From: Desulfobacteraceae bacterium
GTDB lineage: Bacteria; Desulfobacterota; Desulfobacteria; Desulfobacterales; UBA11574
Assembly (NCBI GenBank): GCA_002868985.1
Contig: PKTV01000146.1
Span: forward strand, 1-11,611
Direction of reading: 5' to 3'
DNA length: 11,611 bases
Made by a program: the position numbers and the translations under genes. Shown here one piece after another: positions 1 through 6,735 of this stretch. The notes beneath the pieces are model-generated. The model was not told the origin of the DNA and made no database searches. It saw nothing but the letters and a program-made list of their open reading frames with translations. Positions within the stretch are counted from its first letter, which is position 1. Every line of letters begins with the position of its first letter.

Positions 1-675
1 AATAAAATAGAGCTTTCTTTTCTTCAAAACCGAAAAAATCTGATGGAGTTGAGGGGCAATTGTTGTCATTTTTGAACCCATATGATTATTTACACCCTTG
101 ACAAAAGGAACAGCGTCCAAGTCCTCATCGAGCTGGTTGATGAGTTGATCTGGCGACATGGAAGTAAGAAGAACTCCGGGACCGGGGTTTATCAATGGAT
201 ATTCATTGGGTTCCATGGGCAGATGCAACATCACATCGAACCCTTTAGAATGAGCCATCATGGCAATTCTTTTATCATGAGTACTGTGAGGGAGTATGGA
301 AAATGTCAAGACAGCGTCAAGATCGAGGAATTTTTGGGCTATATATCTATCATACCCGATGTCATCAATAATAATGGCAATTTTGGGTAATTTCGTGGGC
401 ACCGCGGGTTTGGTTTTCGGTATGGGTTTATGGGGTGGTATGTCATTTTTGGGATAGATTTCAAACCTGGGCGTTTTCATAACCCGGGGTTTTTTCATCG
501 GCAACACGGTATATTTTTTTGATATCAAATGGTGTGTCAAAACACCGGCAATAACGACCAAGAGTATCAGAATGCCAAGTCCGGTAACAGCTTTTAGCAG
601 ATACGTTTTTTGAATACTGCCTTTAGCCGCTCTTTTTAACGGTTTCTTCGGACGTCGTCTCTGTTTTTTAGCCAT
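1..675 (-). CDS. Divergent polysaccharide deacetylase (YibQ-like), 3' end cut by the window edge
   Basis: The minus strand from the ATG at 675-673 stays open for 225 codons to the left edge, so the C-terminus is missing. Residues 1-19 are very rich in Lys and Arg, residues 26-45 form one membrane helix, a Pro/Lys-rich linker follows, and the enzyme-like domain starts near residue 97. Recognisable motifs are IAIIIDDIG (99-107), LHLPMEP (150-156) and NNHMGS (196-201), which match the Polysacc_deac_2 (DUF610) family. That family has a NodB-like fold; its substrate is not firmly known. The protein should be anchored in the inner membrane with its domain in the periplasm. It starts only 3 nt after the ctpA-like stop, and the only AAGG lies 1 nt from the ATG, so translation is probably coupled. 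In E. coli yibQ lies next to envC, which agrees with the EnvC-like gene two genes upstream. Confidence 0.9.
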   Translation of the reverse strand, partial: MAKKQRRRPKKPLKRAAKGSIQKTYLLKAVTGLGILILLVVIAGVLTHHLISKKYTVLPMKKPRVMKTPRFEIYPKNDIPPHKPIPKTKPAVPTKLPKIAIIIDDIGYDRYIAQKFLDLDAVLTFSILPHSTHDKRIAMMAHSKGFDVMLHLPMEPNEYPLINPGPGVLLTSMSPDQLINQLDEDLDAVPFVKGVNNHMGSKMTTIAPQLHQIFSVLKKRKLYFI

Positions 676-678
676 ACC

Positions 679-2046
679 TTATTTTTGGACGTCCTTGAAG
701 ATTTCATAGCTCAAAAGAATATCAAGCGCACGTGTCACTTGATTATCCGTCAGTAGTAGTTCAGGCTTAATCTGACCGTACATAAATTTAGTTTTTTCGA
801 TGTTCTGTTTTTCAAGCCTTTTTTCTTTCTCGCCCTCTTCCTTTTTTTTCTCCTGACCTTTTTCAGGCACCGCTTCGAGATGATTTTGAAGATCTTTTTC
901 CTTTAGCACCCCCTCACCGATACCGTCCATATCTTCCTTATCAATAAACCTTCTTTTTATAATGATATCCGGTTGAATACCTTTTGCCTGGATCGAGCGA
1001 CCACTGGGTGTGTAATATCTTGCAATGGTCAATTTAAGGCCGTAACCATCCCTCAATTTCTCCACAGATTGCACCGAACCTTTCCCAAAGGAAGAAGTTC
1101 CCAGTATGAGAGCGCGTTTTTGATCCTGGAGGGCACCTGCTACGATTTCTGACGCACTGGCGCTCCCGCCGTTAATTAATAAAACAATGGGATAATTCCG
1201 CTTTACTTTGTTCGGGGTCGCTTTATAAATTTGGGTATTTTTTTCCCTACGTCCCTTAATGGAAAGAATTGTTCCTTCTTCGACAAAAATATCTGAAACC
1301 TCAATAGCCTGGTTGAGAAGCCCGCCCGGGTTGTCACGAAGATCGAGGATAAGCCCTTTTAAGGGCATTTTATTGGATTCAAGTTTTTCCAACTCTGAAA
1401 CAAGGTCATCGGTTGTACTATCTCTGAAATTGGTGATCCAGATATATCCGTATCCGGGTTTCAAAACAATCGCTTTGACGCTTTCAACAGGAATAATATC
1501 CCGAATAAGTTTGTAATCAATTGGTTTTTTGACTTCTTCCCGGGCAATCGTAACAACAACCTCAGTTCCTTTTGGCCCTCTAATCATTTTAACAGCCTGT
1601 CGCAAATCTCCTGTCGCTTTACCGTTAACCTTAATGATTTTATCACCGGCTTTTATACCGGCTTTGTAAGCCGGTGTTCCTTCAATGGGCGAAATCACTG
1701 TAACAAAACCATCCTTCATGGTGATACTTACGCCGATTCCCGTAAACTCACCCTGGGTGTCAATCTGCAACTCTTTAAAGTCATCAGGAGCCAACAAAGA
1801 AGAATGGGGATCAAGGCTGTGGACCATTCCCTGGATGGCCTTTTCGATCAATTCTTTTGAATCGACGGGTTCAACATAGTTGTTTTCAACCAGTTCGATC
1901 ACATCGGAAAATAATTTTAAACCCTTATATGTTTCTGCTCCATCGGCCGAAAGATTTCGGTAAAAACCGGATCCAATGGTTCCAAAAACGACAGCGATCA
2001 GCAAAGCCAACCACAGTTTAATATGTTGTTTTTTCTTTAAATTCAT
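679..2046 (-). CDS. ctpA: S41-family C-terminal processing protease (CtpA type)
   Basis: This is a 455-residue exported serine protease. An N-terminal signal or anchor helix (residues 11-29) is followed by a helical region, a PDZ domain at about 96-175 that binds C-terminal tails of substrates, and the S41 catalytic domain at about 190-365. The motif GGSASASEIVAGALQD places the nucleophile at Ser297, and SSFGKGSVQ supplies the general base Lys322, 25 residues later as in E. coli Prc. Residues 380-420 form a charged Lys/Glu-rich stretch, and the C-terminus (about 421-455) is a short helical tail. The start ATG has AGGAG 8 nt upstream. It follows the EnvC-like gene after 65 nt and precedes the deacetylase gene by 3 nt. 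Family members trim or degrade periplasmic proteins, in some species cell-wall hydrolases and their regulators. A role in controlling the FtsEX/EnvC branch is inferred from position only. Confidence 0.95.
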   Translation of the reverse strand: MNLKKKQHIKLWLALLIAVVFGTIGSGFYRNLSADGAETYKGLKLFSDVIELVENNYVEPVDSKELIEKAIQGMVHSLDPHSSLLAPDDFKELQIDTQGEFTGIGVSITMKDGFVTVISPIEGTPAYKAGIKAGDKIIKVNGKATGDLRQAVKMIRGPKGTEVVVTIAREEVKKPIDYKLIRDIIPVESVKAIVLKPGYGYIWITNFRDSTTDDLVSELEKLESNKMPLKGLILDLRDNPGGLLNQAIEVSDIFVEEGTILSIKGRREKNTQIYKATPNKVKRNYPIVLLINGGSASASEIVAGALQDQKRALILGTSSFGKGSVQSVEKLRDGYGLKLTIARYYTPSGRSIQAKGIQPDIIIKRRFIDKEDMDGIGEGVLKEKDLQNHLEAVPEKGQEKKKEEGEKEKRLEKQNIEKTKFMYGQIKPELLLTDNQVTRALDILLSYEIFKDVQK

Positions 2047-2111
2047 GGAGTTTCTCCTTTTAATCTGAACTTTTTATAATACCCTTCATTCAGCCCATTG
2101 AAAAGTCCAGA

Positions 2112-3542
2112 CTAACCTTTTTTAATCCATTCCAACGGGTCCACAGGCTTCCCATGATGACGCACTTCAAAATGCAAACTTGGACCGATCATTGACCCTG
2201 AGTCTCCAACGGTGGCCACAACTTCGCCCATTTCAACAGTATCTCCTTGTGAAGCAAAAATTTCCTGAGCATGGGCATAAATGGTGTAGAAATTATTCCC
2301 ATGATCAATGATGATCATATTTCCGTATCCCTTAAACCATCTGGCATAAAGAATTCGTCCATTATAGACGGCACGTATGGGTTCACCTCTGTCAGCTTTT
2401 ATCTCGATACCACTTTGGAAATTGATCACATTAAACTTTTTGTTTCGGTGTGGTCCGAAAAAGGATACTATTTTACCTTTTACCGGCATATTAAGCAATC
2501 CTTTTAAAGTGGAAAAGCTCTTTAGTGAAATATTTTTTTGGGGTTTCGTCAGATCTGTTCCGGATTTCAAAGATATTACGGTATGATCTAAATCTGCCGC
2601 TGCCTGTTTCAAGGATTCAAGAGCAGCCAATTTTAAAGACCTTTTTTTACGTATATCATCAAGTAGTTGCGAACGTTTTTGTCTCTCAAGAGACATGATT
2701 TTAATCTGTTTATTTAAATCTATCTCAACAGCAAGCTTCTCCCTCTTTTTTGCATTCAACTCGATCAGTATCTGCTGAAACTCCTCTTTATTGTCCAGAA
2801 GATTTTGCCAAATATTTTCATCGTACGCAAAAACCTGTTCCAAAACTTTTTTTCGATGAAAAAGTTCATACATGGATTGAGCCGAGGCCAAAACATATAT
2901 TTGGCCCAGCCAGTTCAGCTTATAAAGAGCGATCAGGCGCTTTGATGCATACTCTTCGCTGGTTTTAATCCTTTTTTGAAGTTCTTTGGATGTATTTGTC
3001 GCCCTCTTTATTTCTTTTTCAAAGTCAGCAAGCTCTTTTTTGAGAGACGAAGCATTTTTTCTGGCGTTGTCAAGTGTCAAATCAATATCGTTCAAGCTAT
3101 TGACGATGGAAGTTTCCCTTTTTGTAAACCTCAAGAGTTCGGCCGTCCCCTTTTCTATCTCACGATCGATACTGCCCACCTCTTTCCTGAAGCCTTCAAT
3201 GTCGTCATTGCCATTTTCTGTTTTTACTGTTTTCTTTATACTGTCCTCAGATATAATATGCACATATTGCTTAAAATTTCGAATATAACCGACCTGGCCT
3301 TCATGTAAAATTTTAAGCCATTTATTATGATGCTCGAGGATTTTGACTTTTGTTCCTTTTGAAATCAATACCAGAGAGGGACTTTTAATGCCGGGCTGGG
3401 ACCGAACGTTCAGCTTGTTGGCGGTCACAATTCCGATTTCATCGGATTGTGCAACACAAACATCGGGGAATTGCAGTATAATAATGACACTGACTGCAGC
3501 ATATGCTACTGTTTTAAGAACTGTTTTAGCGAAAGAAAGCAC
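2112..3542 (-). CDS. EnvC-like LytM/M23 protein with SH3 and coiled coil, probably a non-catalytic amidase activator
   Basis: With the GTG start at 3542 this is a 476-residue periplasmic protein: signal peptide (cleavage after about Ala31), bacterial SH3 domain (34-97), long coiled coil (about 116-320) and C-terminal LytM/M23 domain (354-476). SH3 plus coiled coil plus LytM resembles EnvC, which FtsX recruits to activate N-acetylmuramyl amidases. The M23 metal site is degraded. The usual HxGxD reads QSGIE (Gln376, Glu380), and the usual HLH reads SLH (Ser455, His457); only the YAH histidine (His424) and His457 remain. I infer that it does not cut peptidoglycan itself. The frame is open back to a TTG at 3596, but the GTG at 3542 has AGGG 8 nt upstream and gives a normal signal peptide; a GTG at 3551 is another option. 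The chosen start overlaps ftsX by about 37 nt, suggesting coupled translation. Confidence 0.9.
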   Translation of the reverse strand: MLSFAKTVLKTVAYAAVSVIIILQFPDVCVAQSDEIGIVTANKLNVRSQPGIKSPSLVLISKGTKVKILEHHNKWLKILHEGQVGYIRNFKQYVHIISEDSIKKTVKTENGNDDIEGFRKEVGSIDREIEKGTAELLRFTKRETSIVNSLNDIDLTLDNARKNASSLKKELADFEKEIKRATNTSKELQKRIKTSEEYASKRLIALYKLNWLGQIYVLASAQSMYELFHRKKVLEQVFAYDENIWQNLLDNKEEFQQILIELNAKKREKLAVEIDLNKQIKIMSLERQKRSQLLDDIRKKRSLKLAALESLKQAAADLDHTVISLKSGTDLTKPQKNISLKSFSTLKGLLNMPVKGKIVSFFGPHRNKKFNVINFQSGIEIKADRGEPIRAVYNGRILYARWFKGYGNMIIIDHGNNFYTIYAHAQEIFASQGDTVEMGEVVATVGDSGSMIGPSLHFEVRHHGKPVDPLEWIKKG

Positions 3543-4384
3543 CCCATCCACCCTATAAACATGCTGCAAATTAATATTCCAAGGAATGCCTTCCAAGAAA
3601 GAAATCTGATTGCAAACAGACTTGAAGTTAAACCTTTATCGACATTCGATGAAATAAATATAAAAAGAACAAATAACGCTCCAAGCCCGATGATCCCGCC
3701 CAGAGCTCCCTGGATAAGGCCTTCCATATAGAAAGGAGCCCTGATGAAACCGTCGGTTGCACCGACCAGCCGCATGATTTCAACCTCTTCGCGCCTTGAA
3801 TAAAGCACCAAGCGAATGGTGTTGGCGACAATTAAAACAGTTGCCATAAAAAAAAGAGCCCCCATTGCATATCCTGTTAACCTGAACAGATTGAGAATGT
3901 TCGTAAATCGTCCCAGCCAAACTTGCCCATACTCGACTTCATCCACCTGCGAAAGCGATTCCAGACGAGTAGCAAGCTTTTCGACTTTATCCTGGTTTTG
4001 GAAATTGTCTGTAAGCTGAACTTCAAAGGCATCCGGTAAGGGATTTTCTTGCAAGTCGTCCAGTAACGAGGATTGCCGCTTCATCTGATTTTTTAACCGT
4101 TCCAACGCCTCTTTGTTTGAAATAAAGCGAACATTATTTACACCTTTCATGCCCTCAATTTTACTTTTGATATCAGCAACGTTTTTTTCAGAGTAATTGG
4201 GCTTAAGATAGACCATTATACGGATTCCCTGTTTCCAGGAGTTCACAATAGCGTTTGCATTGATAAAAAAAAGAGCAAAAGCACTGGCAATAAGTATGGC
4301 GATCGCAATGGTAGCGATAGTCACAACACTCAAAAACCTGTGATCAAGAATATCCTTTATGGCCCGCTTATAATAAATAATCAT
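3506..4384 (-). CDS. ftsX: Cell division ABC-type permease FtsX
   Basis: The 292-residue protein has the FtsX layout. A short cytoplasmic N-terminus leads to membrane helix 1 (20-42), a large extracytoplasmic loop (about 45-165), and helices 2 (170-192), 3 (222-246) and 4 (264-288). The conserved EIMRLVGAT segment after helix 2 (202-210) is the region that couples to FtsE in FtsX/MacB-type permeases. FtsX does not transport a known solute. With FtsE it passes ATP-driven movement to a periplasmic partner, in E. coli EnvC, through the large loop. An EnvC-like gene overlaps its 3' end, which supports this role directly. The start ATG is 13 nt after the ftsE stop and has no clear Shine-Dalgarno sequence, so it is probably translated by coupling. 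Confidence 0.95.
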   Translation of the reverse strand: MIIYYKRAIKDILDHRFLSVVTIATIAIAILIASAFALFFINANAIVNSWKQGIRIMVYLKPNYSEKNVADIKSKIEGMKGVNNVRFISNKEALERLKNQMKRQSSLLDDLQENPLPDAFEVQLTDNFQNQDKVEKLATRLESLSQVDEVEYGQVWLGRFTNILNLFRLTGYAMGALFFMATVLIVANTIRLVLYSRREEVEIMRLVGATDGFIRAPFYMEGLIQGALGGIIGLGALFVLFIFISSNVDKGLTSSLFAIRFLSWKAFLGILICSMFIGWMGCFLSLKQFLKQ

Positions 4385-4397
4385 CAGAACACGTTCT

Positions 4398-5087
4398 CTA
4401 ATGGATTGATGTTGTCTGCATTCGACCCTGCTTCAGATGAATGACTCGTCCCCCTGTTTTGCGGATAAGTTCTTTATCGTGGGTTGCAATAATAACCGTA
4501 GCGCCTCGAACATGAAATCTTTTGAGCAGGTTAAGGATAATATCGGCAGAGTCCTCGTCCAGGTTGCCGGTGGGTTCATCTGCAAGTATAATCTTTGGGT
4601 CTCCGACGATGGCCCTGGCAACGGCGATTCTTTGTTGTTCCCCACCGGATAGGGTCGGGGGCAAGGAATGGATGCTGTTTTCCATACCAACAGTTCTGAG
4701 GACACTCCGTACTTTTTTTTCAACAAATCGCCGTTTTTTTCCCACTGCTTCAAGTACAACGGCAATATTATCAAATACAGTCTTTGTTCGAATCAGCTTG
4801 TAATCCTGAAATATTACGCCGAACTTTCGTCGAAGAATCGGAATTCGATGATGTGAGATTCTTGATAAATTCATTCCATCGATCAACACCTGTCCTTCTG
4901 ATGCAGCTTCTCCATAATACAAAAGCTTCAGCAGAGAAGTTTTGCCTGCCCCGCTGGGACCGCTGATAAAAAGGAGTTCGTTTTTTGGAACATCAAGTGT
5001 GATATCGATGAGCGCTTTAACGGCGCCGTAATGCTTGTGGACGTGAAACATCCGAATTATAGAGCTTTTATTCTGTTTCTCAATCAT
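4398..5087 (-). CDS. ftsE: Cell division ATP-binding protein FtsE
   Basis: This 229-residue ABC ATPase has all nucleotide-binding motifs in order: Walker A GPSGAGKT (43-50), Q-loop FQDYKL with Gln94, signature LSGGEQ (146-151), Walker B IILADEPTG (167-174) and the switch histidine in ATHD (His203). Length and sequence fit the FtsE/LolD/MacB group, and the FtsX gene 13 nt downstream identifies it as FtsE. It sits on the cytoplasmic face and powers FtsX. Its ATG overlaps the stop of the TolC-type gene in an ATGA arrangement, with AGGAAG about 9 nt upstream, so the two are almost certainly co-transcribed. There is no sign of damage: the catalytic Glu after the Walker B Asp is present (Glu171). 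Confidence 0.96.
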   Translation of the reverse strand: MIEKQNKSSIIRMFHVHKHYGAVKALIDITLDVPKNELLFISGPSGAGKTSLLKLLYYGEAASEGQVLIDGMNLSRISHHRIPILRRKFGVIFQDYKLIRTKTVFDNIAVVLEAVGKKRRFVEKKVRSVLRTVGMENSIHSLPPTLSGGEQQRIAVARAIVGDPKIILADEPTGNLDEDSADIILNLLKRFHVRGATVIIATHDKELIRKTGGRVIHLKQGRMQTTSIH

Positions 5088-6409
5088 TCAATAACTTCCT
5101 GGCCGATAGATCGATACAGCGTCGCCTTAGAAATTTTAAATGCGTACAATGCATTGTAGTAATTTGTCATGGTTCTTGAGAGAAGTGTTTGGGCAATGAG
5201 CACATCGGTTTGCGTGGAGATTTGTTCTTTATAACGTTCCTGGTTGATCCTGAAGTTTTCTTTTGCCTGCTCAATGGCTTTTTCCACCGTTTTGATCGCC
5301 CTTTCCGCTTCCTGGGTCCTCAGATATGCCGTCTTTACCTCCAAGTGGATCTTATCAAGAATCTCTTGTTTTTGAAGCTTTGCCTGGTTGAATCGGGAAT
5401 TTTTTTCTTTAACGCCATATGAGGTTCGGCCCCATTCCCAGAAATTCCATTTTGCCACAGCTTGTATATTCCACCCACTGGGATCATATATGCCTTCGCC
5501 CCCATCTACATCCCATTGTGTTCCGTAGTTAAAATAATTCCCTTTCAGATCAATTGATGGGTAATAGTCTTTTTTTGTAAGATCTAATTCTTTTTGTGCA
5601 ATTTCAACTTCCATATCGGTAATTTTTATTTCAAATCGATTTTTCTCGGCTTCGGCAAGGCAATACTCAAGGGTTTCTTCAAAGGGAGAAAAATCAAGAA
5701 TGTCCTTCAGAACGACAGGTGTATTTATGGGTCTTCGAAGGAGCGTATTGAAATTCGACTCGGCATTGTCCAAATTGTTTTTTGCAACAATAAGCTCCTG
5801 TTTGGCATTGGCCAGTTCAACCTGTGCCTGGAGCAGATCGTTCAACGGCGTCATGCCCACCTGGTAAAAATTATCGGCCACTTCTTTTTGAGCCATGATC
5901 TGTACAACGGTCTTTTGGGCGATATCATGTAGCTTTTGCTTCTGCAGCAGTTGAAAGTATGCATTTTTTGCGTCCAGAATAATATCTTGACGTTTAAGCT
6001 GCTCTCTGACTTGGGCTCTGTCTAGACCGAGTTTGGCGATGTCGTATTGTCTCAGTAAAGAGAAACCTGCAAATATCGGTTGACTGAATGAGGTTACAAA
6101 ACTGTACTCTTCTTTTGGAACCGCCGTAATGCCGCTTGTTACTGTACTTGCGTCAAACCGATTGTACCCATAGGATGCACTAAATGTAGGAAAAAATTGC
6201 GTCCGTTTGGCTTTTTTCACAGCCATGGCTGCTGCTGTTTCTTCTTTGGATGATTTCAGCCCGAGATTTGCCTTAACAGCACTTTCAATGGTCTGTTTGA
6301 GGGTAAAATTTTCAACAGGCTCCTGGGCTTTTGAAAAAACGGGAAATAGTATCGGTTGAATGAAGATAAAACACAAAAACAATCCGGTCCATTTTATTTT
6401 AAATGTCAT
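5084..6409 (-). CDS. TolC-family outer-membrane efflux protein
   Basis: The 441-residue protein has a Sec signal peptide (cleavage probably after SKA, residue 28) and the two repeated halves of the outer-membrane efflux protein family, at about 33-235 and 243-437. Typical repeat motifs are GMTPLNDLLQAQ (185-196) and the matching RYKEQISTQTDVLIAQ (392-407), each at the helix turn of a TolC hairpin. Alternating hydrophobic segments such as PTFSASYGYNRFD and PSIDLKGNYFNYG are the beta-strands crossing the outer membrane. Family members are trimeric exit ducts for type I secretion or tripartite pumps. No adaptor (MacA/HlyD type) gene is visible here. It starts with ATG preceded by AAGGAC about 8 nt upstream, and its TGA overlaps the ftsE start. 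It is the first gene of the probable division operon, an unexpected partner for ftsEX. The substrate cannot be told. Confidence 0.93.
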   Translation of the reverse strand: MTFKIKWTGLFLCFIFIQPILFPVFSKAQEPVENFTLKQTIESAVKANLGLKSSKEETAAAMAVKKAKRTQFFPTFSASYGYNRFDASTVTSGITAVPKEEYSFVTSFSQPIFAGFSLLRQYDIAKLGLDRAQVREQLKRQDIILDAKNAYFQLLQKQKLHDIAQKTVVQIMAQKEVADNFYQVGMTPLNDLLQAQVELANAKQELIVAKNNLDNAESNFNTLLRRPINTPVVLKDILDFSPFEETLEYCLAEAEKNRFEIKITDMEVEIAQKELDLTKKDYYPSIDLKGNYFNYGTQWDVDGGEGIYDPSGWNIQAVAKWNFWEWGRTSYGVKEKNSRFNQAKLQKQEILDKIHLEVKTAYLRTQEAERAIKTVEKAIEQAKENFRINQERYKEQISTQTDVLIAQTLLSRTMTNYYNALYAFKISKATLYRSIGQEVIE

Positions 6410-6579
6410 ATTATTTTGTCCTTACATTGTTGAAAGATACAGAACCTTTAAGTAACGCCATCTTCAAATAGCGATTAACAGCCCATGCTTCAATTGAGGG
6501 TTTTTGATTGACCAACATGGGGTTTATTGATATTTATTTTTTCGAGTTGAAGGAGTGCTGTCACCAGTTTTCCTTACTC

Positions 6580-6633
6580 AAAGCCTCCACTGAATCCCAT
6601 TAAACAGGCTTCTTCCATTTCGGTGGAGGCTTT
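6580..6633. repeat. Long inverted repeat with 15-nt arms, possible RNA hairpin or dispersed element
   Basis: The left arm (6580-6594, AAAGCCTCCACTGAA) and right arm (6619-6633, TTCGGTGGAGGCTTT) pair over 15 positions around a 24-nt loop. As plus-strand RNA the single non-Watson-Crick pair is G-U; as minus-strand RNA it is an A-C mismatch. The right arm runs into TTTTCTATAT, so on the plus strand it resembles a terminator with an overly long loop, yet no plus-strand gene precedes it. It lies in what would be the 5' leader of the tolC operon if transcription starts at the upstream TATAAT. It could also be part of a REP/MITE-like repeat. Confidence 0.6.
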
Positions 6634-6662
6634 TCTATATCAAATCAACACCTTAAAATCAA
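6634..6662 (-). promoter_or_regulatory. Candidate sigma70-type promoter for the tolC-ftsEX operon
   Basis: On the minus strand TTGATT (6662-6657) and TATAGA (6639-6634) are separated by 17 nt, a canonical spacing with four of six matches in each box. It lies about 225 nt upstream of the TolC-type start. A second candidate is a perfect TATAAT at 6703-6698 further upstream, but that one has no recognisable -35 box at 16-18 nt. Both calls rest on short motifs in AT-rich DNA and are weak. Confidence 0.22.
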
Positions 6663-6735
6663 TAGTTTAGTATCAATTAGGGCCTACCCAACAAAATATT
6701 ATATCCAAACAAATCAGGGGTCGGGGTGTTTTTAT

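Larger units (their letters stand above)
6410..6735. other. Intergenic spacer upstream of the tolC-ftsEX operon
   Basis: This 326-bp stretch separates the PA2778-like gene from the TolC-type gene, both on the minus strand. It should hold the end of the first unit and the promoter of the second. It contains two candidate minus-strand promoters, a long near-perfect hairpin (6580-6633), and three very short minus-strand ORFs of 14, 24 and 35 codons. Just downstream of the PA2778-like stop there is no GC-rich hairpin followed by T residues, so I see no clear intrinsic terminator for that gene. Confidence 0.7.

Noticed and set aside
82..390. Open reading frame of 102 codons on the plus strand
   Set aside because: It lies antisense to the divergent polysaccharide deacetylase frame, which is continuous to the edge and has clear family motifs; the plus-strand product resembles nothing recognisable.
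2976..3308. Plus-strand reading frames of about 100 codons opposite the coiled-coil region
   Set aside because: They are shadows of the Lys/Glu-rich coiled coil of the EnvC-like gene, giving Phe/Ser-rich products without a ribosome site. The same reasoning applies to the plus-strand frames at 5594-5932, 7571-7945 and 8890-9416.
3594..3596. TTG as the start of the EnvC-like gene
   Set aside because: It gives 18 extra residues ahead of a normal signal peptide and a longer overlap with ftsX, while the GTG at 3542 has AGGG at good spacing.
4386..4397. Inverted repeat AGAAC/GTTCT between ftsE and ftsX
   Set aside because: The arms are 5 nt with a 2-nt spacer, which cannot form a useful RNA hairpin, and the site fills the short gap between two coupled genes.
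6580..6640. Hairpin region as a cyclic-di-GMP (GEMM) riboswitch because of the AAAGCCTCC string
   Set aside because: Only that short string agrees; the second stem, the tetraloop and receptor and the rest of the conserved core are absent.
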